64,000 bases of DNA, from contig JBAZBJ010000004.1 in the NCBI GenBank assembly GCA_041671525.1, positions 25,611-89,610 on the forward strand. Reading direction: 5' to 3'. This document shows, piece by piece, positions 17,615 to 26,433 of this stretch. The notes beneath the pieces are model-generated. The model did no database searches. It saw only the letters and a list, made by a program, of their open reading frames with translations, and was not told the origin of the DNA. A program made the position numbers and the translations under genes. Positions within the stretch are counted from its first letter, which is position 1. Each line of letters opens with the position of its first letter. Source of the DNA: UBA11098 sp041671525. GTDB lineage: Bacteria; Patescibacteriota; Minisyncoccia; Moranbacterales; UBA2206.

Positions 17615-18550
17615 TTATTTAGCGATTCCCGCCAGTCCAGCTTTGAATTTTTCGAAGATTTGCGGGCTTTGCGGTTCGGGGAGAAAAATCAACATCTCGT
17701 CGTTAGCAATAATCAGGCTTTCGTTCTGGTGTGTTTTGGGATTTTTTTCGATTTTTTGCAGTTGCCACTGTTTCAATTTATTTTCAAGAAAATTAAAACT
17801 AAAAATCAGCTCCCCCAACTGCCGCAGGCGCCAGGAATAAAAACTTTCATGAATAAATTTCAAATTGGGCAATGCGTCCGGTTGAAAATTCGGTTTGTAT
17901 TTTTTCAGCCATTCGTTGTGCCTTTGGAATTTTTGAAAATTGTGCCAGCCGAAAATCGGCAACATGAAAGAATATTCCGAAGCGGAAAAAACATCTTTCA
18001 AGCTGATTTCCAGCGATTTATCGGTGACAAAATAATTGAGACATGCTCGGTTATTGATCTTTACGCCATGTCTTCTCTTGCCCAAAAGTTGCAGCAAGGC
18101 GGTCACCAAAAAGCGACCAGTGAAGATTTTTCCATGCCGGAGCACTACCAACAAGTCCAAATCACTGCCCGGCTCGGCGTTTTTCATGGCCAAGCTGCCG
18201 GTCACCGCCAACATCCGCACAAACGGCACGAAGCGCAGCCACTTGCCGATTTTGACCAGCTTCTTGATCTTTTGGTTGGAAATTTTATTCCGTTCCAGCC
18301 GTTGCGCCACCAAGTCTTTTCGTCCGCGGAGAAAATAAAAGCCACGATATTCTTCAATAATTTTTTTTAAATTTTCATTCTCCAATCCGCTCATGACCGC
18401 CACCAAAGAATACTGCTCGCCACTCGCTGCTTCCTGCTCGCCAATCCGCGTCAGATATTTCCACACCTCAAAGCTCGTCATTGGATAATCCATCGCATCA
18501 TAATACGCGACCGTGGTCAGAATATTTTTTTGTAGTTCCGAATTTGTCAT
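17615..18550 (-). CDS. Nucleotidyltransferase-domain protein
   Basis: 311 aa. The minimal nucleotidyltransferase (pol beta-type) signature is at about 116-136: GSLAMKNAEPGSDLDLLVVL, with GS and the metal-binding DxD. An N-terminal helical region (about 1-75) looks like a winged helix; the C-terminal region is helical and unassigned. It starts 3 bp after the uvrA1 stop, so the two are co-transcribed, and a terminator follows. Proteins of this shape recur in CPR genomes without a known substrate. The link to uvrA1 is positional only. Confidence 0.7.
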   Translation of the reverse strand: MTNSELQKNILTTVAYYDAMDYPMTSFEVWKYLTRIGEQEAASGEQYSLVAVMSGLENENLKKIIEEYRGFYFLRGRKDLVAQRLERNKISNQKIKKLVKIGKWLRFVPFVRMLAVTGSLAMKNAEPGSDLDLLVVLRHGKIFTGRFLVTALLQLLGKRRHGVKINNRACLNYFVTDKSLEISLKDVFSASEYSFMLPIFGWHNFQKFQRHNEWLKKYKPNFQPDALPNLKFIHESFYSWRLRQLGELIFSFNFLENKLKQWQLQKIEKNPKTHQNESLIIANDEMLIFLPEPQSPQIFEKFKAGLAGIAK

Positions 18551-18553
18551 ATC

Positions 18554-21412
18554 CTAGAGATACTTTCCGGTCCAACTCCGTTTGCACTTCTTCAATTTGT
18601 CCGGCGTGCCGGCATAGACGATTTCCCCGCCTTTGCTGCCGCCTTCCGGCCCCAGGTCAATCACCCAATCAGCGTTGCGAATCACATCCAGATTGTGCTC
18701 CACCACCAAAATCGAATTACCCTTGTCCACCAACGCGTCGAGCACCAGGAGCAACCTCTTCACGTCATCAAAATGCAAGCCGATGGTCGGTTCATCCAAA
18801 ATATACAGCGTCTTGCCGGTGGATTTGCGCGCCAGTTCCGTGGCCAATTTGATCCGCTGCGCTTCCCCGCCAGACAGGTTGGTCGCGCTTTGTCCCAGAC
18901 GGATGTATCCCAAACCGACTTCCTCCAAAGTGCGCAATTTCTCCACAATCAGCGGCGATTTTTTGAAAAAACGCAGCGCATAGGAAACACTCATATCCAA
19001 AACTTCAGCGATGTTCACGCCTTGATATTCGATGTCCAAAGTTTTCTGATTGAAGCGCGTCCCGTTGCAAGCTTCGCATTTGACATACATGTCCGGCAAC
19101 AGATGCATCTCGATTTTCTTCGTGCCGTCGCCCTGGCAAACTTCACAGCGTCCGCCCTTCATATTGAAACTGAAACGACTTGGCGAATAGCCCCGATTAT
19201 TGGCCTCTTCCGTGTTGGCAAACAGATCACGGATCAAGGAAAAGACGCCGGTGTAGGTCGCGGCGTTGGAGCGCGGCGTGCGGCCGATCGGTGCCTGATC
19301 GATATTGATGACTTTATCCACGTTATCCAAGCCTTTCACTTTTTTGTGTTTGCCCGGAATCGCCTTGGCGTTGAAAAAATGCTTCGACAAAACTTTGGCC
19401 AGAATATCCGACACCAAAGTCGATTTGCCGCTCCCAGAAACGCCGGTCATGGCTACAAACTTGCCCAACGGAATTTCCAGATCCACATTTTTCAAATTAT
19501 GTTCCGACGCCTCAATAATTTCAATCGATTTTTTATTGCCCTTGCGGAAACCTTTCTTGACCGCCACTTTTTTCTTGCCGTTCAAATAGTCCGCGGTGGA
19601 AGTTTTGGCTTTGAGCAGTTTGGCCATATCGCCCTGGAAAATCACCTGCCCGCCTTCTTCGCCGGCGCCCGGCCCCATGTCGATGATCCAATCAGCTTTG
19701 CGCATGATGTCTTCGTCGTGCTCCACTACGATCAAGGAATTGCCCGCTTCTTTCAAGGCTTGCATGGTCGCGATCAATTTTTCCGTGTCGCGATTATGCA
19801 GTCCGATGGACGGCTCGTCCAAAACATAAATGATGCCCATAAGCTCTGCCCCGATCTGCGTGGCCAAACGGATGCGTTGCGCCTCACCGCCGGAAATCGA
19901 ATTGGCGCCGCGCGACAAGGACAGATATTCCAAGCCGACATTGCACAACGCTTCCGTCTTGAGTTGCATATCCTTGACCAACGGTTCGATGATTCTTTTA
20001 CGGCCGGCGTTGAGTTCGCTCTTTTTGATATCTTCCAGCCACGCCTGCAAACTAATGAGATCCAAATTGACCACATCATCGATCGATTTCTCCGCCACCA
20101 ACACCGCCAGATAGGCCTCTTTCAAGCGCTTGCCGCGACAGCTCGGACAAACTTTTTCCAGCATATATTTTTCCATATCCGCCCGCACGTAATCCGAAGT
20201 GGCCTCGTCATATTTTCTTTTGATCATCGGCAGCACGCCTTCAAAAATCGTGCGTACTTCTTTGATGCCGCCCAAGGCATCGCGTTGCAAAATAGTAATT
20301 TCTTTTTGTTCCGGTCCATAGAGCACAATTTCCAACGCTTCTTTGGACAATTTCTTGATCGGCACGTTCAACGAAAAATCATGCCGCTCCGCCAAGGATT
20401 GCAAAATGTTCAGATAGTTGCCTTGTCCGCCGATGCGCCCATTGGACTTGCTCCAAGGCAAAATCGCGCCCTCCGAGAGCGTCAGATTCTTGTTGGGAAT
20501 GACCAGATCCACATCCACCTCCTTGGTGATACCCAAACCGGAACAATAGTTGCAGGCGCCTTCCGGATTGTTGAAAGAAAAATGCCGCGGTGTGATCTCA
20601 TTGACCCGGGTCTGACATTCATTACAAACAAAATCCCGATTATACATCCGATCCTCCTGACCATCGACGGCAATGATGATCGAACCGCCCCCCACTCGTA
20701 GTGCAGTCTCGATGGAATCCAAAATGCGTTCCGTGTCCGGATTTTTTTCCTTGACCATCAGGCGATCAACCACCACCTCCACCGGACTTTCCATCTTGTC
20801 GCTGGAAATCAGATTGGCTTCCGTGACCAGCATAATTTTGCCGTTAAAACGCACGCGCGCAAAACCCAGCTGTGTGATAGTGCGCAAATTTTCCTTGTCA
20901 GTTTGGTGCACTTTTCCGGATTCCTTCGGCCGCGCCAGAATCGCGATCTGCGTGTTGTCCGGCAAACCCAAAAGTTCATCCAGCATTTCTTGATTAGTCT
21001 TGCGAAACATCGGCACCCCGCAGTGCGGACAATGTGGCGCGCCAATTTTGGCAAACAAAACTCTCAGATAATCATAAATTTCCGTCAAAGTTCCCACCGT
21101 CGAACGCGGGCTGCGACTCAAGCTTTTTTGGTCGATGGAAATGGTCGGGCTCAGATTCTCAATCTTGTCGACATCCGGTTTGGCGCCGACGTCTAAAAAC
21201 TGCCGCGCATAGGATGACATGCCTTCCAAATAGCGCCGATTGCCCTCCGCATGCACCACGTCAAACGCCAAAGAAGATTTACCCGATCCGGATAGTCCCG
21301 TCACCACCACCAGCCGATCCCGCGGAATATCAATATCGATGTTTTTCAGATTATTGACCTTCGCTCCGCGGATGATGATTTTGTCGCGTTTTTGTGGGGT
21401 GTTAAGCGCCAT
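18554..21412 (-). CDS. uvrA: Excinuclease ABC subunit UvrA (first copy)
   Basis: 952 aa, full length. Walker A of ATPase I is GLSGSGKSSLAF at about 39-50 and of ATPase II GVSGSGKSTLV near 640. ABC signatures are SISGGEAQRIRLATQIG and NLSGGEAQRIKLATELA. Both zinc modules are present: CNECQT...CNYCSGLG and CEVCQGDG...CEACNGTR. UvrA dimers load UvrB on damaged DNA. A second complete uvrA (23393-26251) of exactly the same length is nearby but clearly diverged, so these are paralogues and not a recent duplication. This copy differs from the usual consensus in several N-terminal blocks (GLSGSGKSS, SSYARQFLDVGAKPDVDKIE). Confidence 0.93.
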   Translation of the reverse strand: MALNTPQKRDKIIIRGAKVNNLKNIDIDIPRDRLVVVTGLSGSGKSSLAFDVVHAEGNRRYLEGMSSYARQFLDVGAKPDVDKIENLSPTISIDQKSLSRSPRSTVGTLTEIYDYLRVLFAKIGAPHCPHCGVPMFRKTNQEMLDELLGLPDNTQIAILARPKESGKVHQTDKENLRTITQLGFARVRFNGKIMLVTEANLISSDKMESPVEVVVDRLMVKEKNPDTERILDSIETALRVGGGSIIIAVDGQEDRMYNRDFVCNECQTRVNEITPRHFSFNNPEGACNYCSGLGITKEVDVDLVIPNKNLTLSEGAILPWSKSNGRIGGQGNYLNILQSLAERHDFSLNVPIKKLSKEALEIVLYGPEQKEITILQRDALGGIKEVRTIFEGVLPMIKRKYDEATSDYVRADMEKYMLEKVCPSCRGKRLKEAYLAVLVAEKSIDDVVNLDLISLQAWLEDIKKSELNAGRKRIIEPLVKDMQLKTEALCNVGLEYLSLSRGANSISGGEAQRIRLATQIGAELMGIIYVLDEPSIGLHNRDTEKLIATMQALKEAGNSLIVVEHDEDIMRKADWIIDMGPGAGEEGGQVIFQGDMAKLLKAKTSTADYLNGKKKVAVKKGFRKGNKKSIEIIEASEHNLKNVDLEIPLGKFVAMTGVSGSGKSTLVSDILAKVLSKHFFNAKAIPGKHKKVKGLDNVDKVINIDQAPIGRTPRSNAATYTGVFSLIRDLFANTEEANNRGYSPSRFSFNMKGGRCEVCQGDGTKKIEMHLLPDMYVKCEACNGTRFNQKTLDIEYQGVNIAEVLDMSVSYALRFFKKSPLIVEKLRTLEEVGLGYIRLGQSATNLSGGEAQRIKLATELARKSTGKTLYILDEPTIGLHFDDVKRLLLVLDALVDKGNSILVVEHNLDVIRNADWVIDLGPEGGSKGGEIVYAGTPDKLKKCKRSWTGKYL

Positions 21413-21501
21413 GAGAAGTAAGTTTAAAACTTATTGCTAGTAATAAAGTGTAAAGGGTTTTAATGGGTTTGTAAAGGGCTAAGTGGCGGGACGAGCAGCA
21501 A

Positions 21502-22851
21502 CTATTTCAGCAGGCTTTTCCTGCGCAACTTCCGATGATACCCAATGGCAAAGCGATGAGCCTCGCCCATGATCCGCGCCAATAGGTTTTGATTGCTCAG
21601 GACATTATTCACTTCTTTGGAAAGCTCATAATCCTGCCGGCCGGCAGGCAGGTGCCCAAGATACAGATCCAGCTTTTTGCGGGTCGGTCCTTTGGCCACC
21701 GCGACGGTCGGAATGACCAAGCCCAGATCTTGCAAAAGTTTCTGCGCCATATTCAAATGCCCTTTGCCGCCATCGAGCAAAATCAGACCTGGCTGCGCCC
21801 AATCATTTTTAAATCGACGTAATAATACTTCCTGCATCGCCCCCACATCATCCGCACCTTCGATAGTCTTAATCTTAAATTTCCGATATTGCGACTTGTC
21901 CGCGTGATCATTTTTAAATACAACCATCGAACCGACCGCGTGCTGACCCGAGATATTCGAGATGTCATATGCTTCGATTCTTAAATTCGCCCGTAGAGAC
22001 GCATTGCAATGCGTCTCTACCGATTCACCCGTCATCAGCGCCACATCCTGCACATGATTCAAGGCAAAAATTTTATTCTTCACCTCCTGCGCTTTTTCAA
22101 ACTTTTGTTCTTTGGCCAGCGCCGCCATTTCTTTTTTCAACTTCTGCACCAAACTTTTCTTCTTACCTTCTAGGATTAACTCAATCCCCCGAATATTCTT
22201 CGCATAATCCTGCTTGGAAATCGCGCCAGCATACGGTCCCGGACAACGCCCCAACTGAAAATCCAAGCAACCTTTTTCCGTCTTGGCCGCCAACGCATGA
22301 AACGGAAAAATCCGGCGGATGATTTTCAGCGCCACCTCCATCTGTCTTTTCGAAGTGTACGGACCGAATGTTTTTTTCACCTTGACCCCCTTCTCCCTTT
22401 TTAGGGAGAAGGTGTCCGCCGCAGCGGACGGATGAGGGTGCAATTCTGTTTCCCTCACAATCAAAACCCGCGGAAATTCTTCTTTCGTAATCACAAAATA
22501 CGAGAACGACTTGTCATCTTTGCCCATGACGTTGTACTCCGGCTGATATTTTTTGATCAGATTAGCTTCCAAAATCAACGCCTCCAAAACTGATTCGGTT
22601 TCTTGCACAGCAATGTCCGCCACCTGATGGATCAACGCCTCAATCGGCCTTTCATTTCCCCTTCTCCCTATCAAGGGAGAAGGTGCCCGAAGGGCGGATG
22701 AGGGTTCAGGGGTGAGGGCAAAATACGACCCGACCCTTGATTTCAAGTTCGTCGCCTTCCCAACATAAATAATCTTTCCAAGATTATCCTTGAAAATATA
22801 CACCCCCGGATTTTGCGGCAATTTGGCTATTTTTGGCTTATGTATTGACAT
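21502..22851 (-). CDS. uvrC: Excinuclease ABC subunit UvrC, short form with four palindromic-repeat insertions
   Basis: 449 aa against about 600 in model bacteria. GIY-YIG nuclease domain at 14-95 (PGVYIFKDNLGKIIYVGKAT), UVR motif near 230-265 (LKKEMAALAKEQKFEKAQEV), RNase H-like second nuclease at 285-430 (EAYDISNISGQHAVGSMVVF, LILLDGGKGHLNMA, RIMGEAHRFAIGYHR). The C-terminal helix-hairpin-helix domain is missing; the stop follows directly after the RNase H fold. Four short repeat-derived peptides lie in frame at residues 45-65, 138-155, 278-287 and 400-407, all in probable loops. Core motifs remain intact, so it is probably active. Confidence 0.9.
   Translation of the reverse strand: MSIHKPKIAKLPQNPGVYIFKDNLGKIIYVGKATNLKSRVGSYFALTPEPSSALRAPSPLIGRRGNERPIEALIHQVADIAVQETESVLEALILEANLIKKYQPEYNVMGKDDKSFSYFVITKEEFPRVLIVRETELHPHPSAAADTFSLKREKGVKVKKTFGPYTSKRQMEVALKIIRRIFPFHALAAKTEKGCLDFQLGRCPGPYAGAISKQDYAKNIRGIELILEGKKKSLVQKLKKEMAALAKEQKFEKAQEVKNKIFALNHVQDVALMTGESVETHCNASLRANLRIEAYDISNISGQHAVGSMVVFKNDHADKSQYRKFKIKTIEGADDVGAMQEVLLRRFKNDWAQPGLILLDGGKGHLNMAQKLLQDLGLVIPTVAVAKGPTRKKLDLYLGHLPAGRQDYELSKEVNNVLSNQNLLARIMGEAHRFAIGYHRKLRRKSLLK
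21633..21652. repeat. Palindrome family C (CCTGCCGGCCGGCAGG) inside uvrC
   Basis: Encodes LPAGRQ in the uvrC frame (about residues 401-406). A related copy (CCTGCCTGCCGGCAGG) is intergenic at 51593-51608. Confidence 0.8.
21993..22020. repeat. Palindrome family A inside uvrC
   Basis: Perfect 28-bp palindrome GTAGAGACGCA-ttgcaa-TGCGTCTCTAC. Encodes VETHCNASL in the uvrC frame, between the UVR motif and the RNase H-like domain. Confidence 0.9.
22388..22438. repeat. Palindrome family B inside uvrC
   Basis: CTTCTCCC-tttt-TAGGGAGAAGG plus GTCCGCCGCAGCGGAC and GATGAGGG. Encodes HPHPSAAADTFSLKREKG in frame. Closely matches the intergenic copy at 2259-2305. Confidence 0.9.
22658..22718. repeat. Variant of palindrome family B inside uvrC
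   Basis: CCTTCTCCC-tatca-AGGGAGAAGG, then GCCCGAAGGGC, GATGAGGG and GTGAGGG. Encodes LTPEPSSALRAPSPLIGRRG in frame, within a loop of the GIY-YIG domain. Confidence 0.85.
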
Positions 22852-22873
22852 TTTGGTGATTTAGGAGTACAAT
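22845..22873 (+). promoter_or_regulatory. Consensus sigma70 promoter of the 49-aa membrane protein gene
   Basis: TTGACA, a 17-bp spacer, TACAAT. It overlaps the uvrC start codon region on the other strand. One of the strongest promoters in the window. Confidence 0.8.
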
Positions 22874-22933
22874 ATCAGGTTGATAGTTTATCTAAACTAT
22901 ACAGCAAAAATTTCTTTTAAAAAGGAGGATGAA

Positions 22934-23083
22934 ATGATGACACCGGGTATCTGGTTAATGATAGGAGGGATAATAGCTGTTGTCATAAGCCACCCATTCA
23001 AGGGACGCATTGGAAAAGTTATTTGCGGAATAGGACTCTTCGCAATATGGGTGGGAGCAGATCTCCACAAATATCCAAATTAA
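22934..23083 (+). CDS. Small two-helix membrane protein
   Basis: 49 aa (MMTPGIWLMIGG...). The start is fixed by a strong Shine-Dalgarno AAAGGAGG 5 bp upstream; an earlier in-frame ATG lacks one. Two hydrophobic segments (about 5-18 and 27-42) flank a short basic loop HPFKGRIGK, so it is a small hairpin membrane protein. It forms a compact unit: consensus promoter, strong ribosome binding site and a strong terminator. That implies high expression despite the small size. No family recognised. Confidence 0.8.
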   Translation: MMTPGIWLMIGGIIAVVISHPFKGRIGKVICGIGLFAIWVGADLHKYPN

Positions 23084-23100
23084 ATCCTCGCCTCAATTAT

Positions 23101-23131
23101 GGCTTCGAACTCGTTCGAAGCCGCTTTTTTT
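23101..23131 (+). terminator. Strong rho-independent terminator
   Basis: GGCTTCGAAC-tc-GTTCGAAGCC followed by GCTTTTTTT, 18 bp after the stop of the 49-aa gene. Confidence 0.9.
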
Positions 23132-23392
23132 ATTTTCAAAAAATAAAGATCCTCCTCGCGATTAATTCAGCCTTCGCGAAATACAAAAGTACAAATTGAA
23201 GATTGTGAGCGTTAAAAAATTTTTAGGTCCGCCGCGGGGCAACCAAAAATTTTAGCGAGAAAACTGAAAATTTGTTTTTGTATAAGCTAGGCTGAGAGTT
23301 CTTTTTGTTACTTTTTCTTGCGGAAAGAAAAAGTAAGAACCGTAATGAGTAGTAGATCCTTCGACTCCGCTACGCTACGCTCAGGATGACAA
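23132..23392. other. Intergenic stretch with two further palindromic repeats
   Basis: No gene seen. It contains TTACTTTTTCTT-gcgga-AAGAAAAAGTAA (23308-23336), and ATCCTTCGACTCCGC followed by TACGCTACGCTCAGGATGAC (23356-23390), a repeat type found in many unrelated bacterial genomes. The first hairpin could end uvrA2 transcription, though it lacks a clean T-run in that direction. Confidence 0.6.
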
Positions 23393-26251
23393 CTATTTTT
23401 TGTTCAAAACTTCCTTAAGGAACTTCGCCGTGTAGCTTTCTTTATGATACTTGGCCACTTCTTCCGGTTCGCCGGTCACCACCACCCGGCCGCCTTCATC
23501 GCCGCCTTCCGGTCCCATGTCGATGATCCAATCGGCCGTTTTGATGACGTCCAGATTATGCTCGATGACCACCACCGAATTGCCGGCATCGACTAATCTA
23601 TTTAACACGACTAATAATTTTTTAATATCGTCAAAATGCAACCCAGTCGTCGGTTCGTCCAAAATATACAAGGTGTTGCCGGTCGCCCGGCGCGACAGCT
23701 CGGTGGCCAGCTTGATGCGCTGCGCTTCCCCGCCCGACAAAGTGGTGGCTGCTTGGCCCAATTGAATATAGCCCAGGCCGACATCTTCCAAAACGGTCAG
23801 CTTATCATTGATGTCATGATAATTTTCAAAAAATTCCCGCGCCTCCATGACGTTCATCTCCAAAACTTCCGCAATATTTTTCTCTTTATATTTCACCAGC
23901 AGCGTTTCGCTGTTGTAACGTTTGCCATGACAGACATCACAAGCGATGAAAACGTCCGGCATGAACTGCATCTCGATCTTGAGCAGCCCTTGCCCCTGAC
24001 AGTTGTCACAACGCCCGCCAGCCACGTTGAAAGAGAAACGCCCAGGCAAATACCCTTTAGCTTTGGCATCCTTGGTGGCCGCGAAAATTTCGCGGATGGA
24101 ACCGAAGAGGCCGGTGTAGGTCGCCGGATTGGAACGCGGCGTGCGCCCGATCGGCGACTGGTCGATCATGATGACTTTGTCCACGTGCTGGATGCCCGAC
24201 ATTTCCGTGTGTTTTCCGGGTCGTTCCAGCGAATGCATCAGCTTGCTCGACAGGCCTTTGTACAAAATATCCTCCACCAGCGATGACTTGCCGGACCCCG
24301 ACACGCCCGTCACCACCGTCAAAACTTTGAGCGGAAATTCCACCGTCACATTTTTCAAATTATTCTCCCGCGCGCCCCGCACCACCAACCACTTTTTGTT
24401 TTTGACCGGCCGCCGGAATTTCGGCACTTCAATTTTCAGTTCCCCGGACAAATATTTGGCGGTGAGCGAATTGGGATTGTCCATCACTTCCTGCGGCGTG
24501 CCTTGCGCCACGATTTCGCCACCCAGTTTGCCCGCCCCCGGCCCGATATCCACCAGATAATCAGCTTCCCGCATCGTTTCCTCGTCGTGTTCAATCACAA
24601 TCAGCGTGTTGCCGATGTCGCGCAACTGCAATAGCGTATTCAACAGTTTCGTGTTGTCCCGCGCGTGGAGGCCGATGGATGGTTCATCCAAAATATACAA
24701 AACCCCCACCAACTGCGAACCGATCTGGGAGGCCAAACGGATACGTTGCGTCTCCCCGCCCGCCAAGGTGTTGGCCGAACGTGCCAGAGTCAGATAGTTC
24801 AAACCAACGTTGTCCAAAAAGCCCAAACGCGCAATCACTTCTTTGATGATCTTGCTGGCAATTTGTTTTTCGCGCTCCGTCAATTGCAATTTTTGAAAAA
24901 AATCCAAACTTTCCCGCACGCTGATCGTAGAAACTTCATGGATATTCTTACTCCCGACCGTCACCAGCAACGTTTCTTTTTTGTAGCGCGAACCGTGACA
25001 GACCGAACACGGATTTTGTGACATATATTTTTCAATCCCTTCGCGCACCGCGTCCGATTCCGTGCGGAAATAGCGGTCCTGCATAAAACCGACCACCCCC
25101 CGCCAGGTCATGGAAAATTTCCAATTGGTGCCGGTTTTGGCGCGAATAGTAATCGGCACTTCCTCGGCATCTTCTTCACTCACCATATCTTTCACGTCAC
25201 GCCCGCCATACAGCAACACGTTCAATTTCTCTTTCGGCAAGTCGCGCAGGCGCACGTTGTCCGGAATGTGAAAATATTTCGCCACCGACATGATAACGCC
25301 ACCATAATAGTTGTTTTTCTTGAAATTCCACGGCGCCAAACCGCCTTCGGCCAGCGTTTTGGTCATGTCCGGCATCACCAGCTCAACATCAATTTCTTTT
25401 TTCGTCCCCAAACCTTCACAGGTCGGACACGCGCCGAACGGCGAATTGAAAGAAAACAAGCGCGGCTCCAGATCCGGAAATTCCACGTCATGATCCGCGC
25501 AGGCCAGTTTCTGGTTATACACAAATTCTTTTCTCAACTGCTTAATTTTCACCAATCCATTGGACAGTTTTAGCGCCCGCTCCACGTCCTCAAAAATCCG
25601 GGAGATATTTTTGTCATTGATTTCAATTTGATCAACGACGATATCAATGTTATGCATCTTGTAACGCGCCAACGGGATCGTCACTTTCGGATCCAGCTCA
25701 TATCTCTTGCCATTCACATACGCTTTGGAAAAACCCCGTTTGTACATATCCAACAGTAGCGAAGAATATTCGCCCTTTCTACTCCTAACTATCGGGGATA
25801 AAATCTCTATTTCTTTCTTCTCACCAATTTCTAAAACTTTACTCACAATTTCGTCCGTCGACAACTTGGAAATTTCTTTGCCATCGATCGGACAATGTGG
25901 GATGCCGATTTTGGCAAAGAGCAGACGGAGGTAGTCATGAATTTCCGTCACCGTCCCCACGGTCGAACGCGGGTTCTGCGAAGCGGATTTTTGCGAAATG
26001 GAAATCGCCGGCGACAGACCTTCAATGTAGTCTACATCCGGTTTTTCCATCTGTCCCAAAAACTGCCGGGCGTAAGCCGACAAACTTTCCAAATATCTTC
26101 TTTGTCCCTCGGCAAAAATCGTGTCAAAAGCCAAGGTCGATTTGCCCGAGCCACTGATGCCGGTAAACACAATAAATTTATCCCGGGGTAATTCCAAGTC
26201 TATATTTTTTAAGTTATGTTCTCTCGCTCCTTTGATGATTAGTTTATCCAT
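23393..26251 (-). CDS. uvrA: Excinuclease ABC subunit UvrA (second copy, canonical type)
   Basis: 952 aa. Starts MDKLIIKGAREHNLKNIDLE, the canonical UvrA N-terminus. Walker A motifs are GISGSGKSTLAF (31-42) and GVSGSGKSSLV (about 650). ABC signatures are TLAGGETQRIRLASQIG and TLSGGEAQRIKLATELS. The C-terminal zinc module is CDNCQGQG...CDVCHGKR. In the first zinc module the first pair reads CADH instead of CxxC, so one Cys ligand may be replaced by His; the second pair CPTC is intact. It lies between uvrC and uvrB. A half-copy of the CGTAATTCGTAG repeat is 13 bp upstream of the start. Confidence 0.95.
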   Translation of the reverse strand: MDKLIIKGAREHNLKNIDLELPRDKFIVFTGISGSGKSTLAFDTIFAEGQRRYLESLSAYARQFLGQMEKPDVDYIEGLSPAISISQKSASQNPRSTVGTVTEIHDYLRLLFAKIGIPHCPIDGKEISKLSTDEIVSKVLEIGEKKEIEILSPIVRSRKGEYSSLLLDMYKRGFSKAYVNGKRYELDPKVTIPLARYKMHNIDIVVDQIEINDKNISRIFEDVERALKLSNGLVKIKQLRKEFVYNQKLACADHDVEFPDLEPRLFSFNSPFGACPTCEGLGTKKEIDVELVMPDMTKTLAEGGLAPWNFKKNNYYGGVIMSVAKYFHIPDNVRLRDLPKEKLNVLLYGGRDVKDMVSEEDAEEVPITIRAKTGTNWKFSMTWRGVVGFMQDRYFRTESDAVREGIEKYMSQNPCSVCHGSRYKKETLLVTVGSKNIHEVSTISVRESLDFFQKLQLTEREKQIASKIIKEVIARLGFLDNVGLNYLTLARSANTLAGGETQRIRLASQIGSQLVGVLYILDEPSIGLHARDNTKLLNTLLQLRDIGNTLIVIEHDEETMREADYLVDIGPGAGKLGGEIVAQGTPQEVMDNPNSLTAKYLSGELKIEVPKFRRPVKNKKWLVVRGARENNLKNVTVEFPLKVLTVVTGVSGSGKSSLVEDILYKGLSSKLMHSLERPGKHTEMSGIQHVDKVIMIDQSPIGRTPRSNPATYTGLFGSIREIFAATKDAKAKGYLPGRFSFNVAGGRCDNCQGQGLLKIEMQFMPDVFIACDVCHGKRYNSETLLVKYKEKNIAEVLEMNVMEAREFFENYHDINDKLTVLEDVGLGYIQLGQAATTLSGGEAQRIKLATELSRRATGNTLYILDEPTTGLHFDDIKKLLVVLNRLVDAGNSVVVIEHNLDVIKTADWIIDMGPEGGDEGGRVVVTGEPEEVAKYHKESYTAKFLKEVLNKK

Positions 26252-26264
26252 AAGATTTTTAAAT

Positions 26265-26297
26265 ATTCGTACATTCGTATAAATTCGTAATTCGTAG
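26265..26297. repeat. CGTAATTCGTAG-family repeat upstream of uvrA2
   Basis: ATTCGTACATTCGTATA then AATTCGTAATTCGTAG, identical in this stretch to the copies at 46698-46730 and 48513-48545. Relative to the gene it is in the reverse orientation. Confidence 0.85.
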
Positions 26298-26383
26298 TAA
26301 ATACAAAAAACTTCCCCTCTTACAGGTACTTAGATATTAACTTGTTTCTAGTACACCCTAGCACAAAGTTATCTTCCAATCAA

Positions 26384-26411
26384 CAAAAAAGCTGGCGGAA
26401 AACCGGCCAGC
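26384..26411 (-). terminator. Rho-independent terminator of the 57-aa/124-aa operon
   Basis: Minus strand GCTGGCCGG-tttt-CCGCCAGC followed by TTTTTTG. The stem has one unpaired base. Confidence 0.75.
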
Positions 26412-26433
26412 ATTTTCAAATATTTCAATCTTC

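Noticed and set aside
18554..26251. uvrA1 as an ABC transporter or as a recent duplicate of uvrA2
   Set aside because: It has both zinc modules and the UvrA insertion domains, and its sequence is too diverged from uvrA2 for a recent copy.
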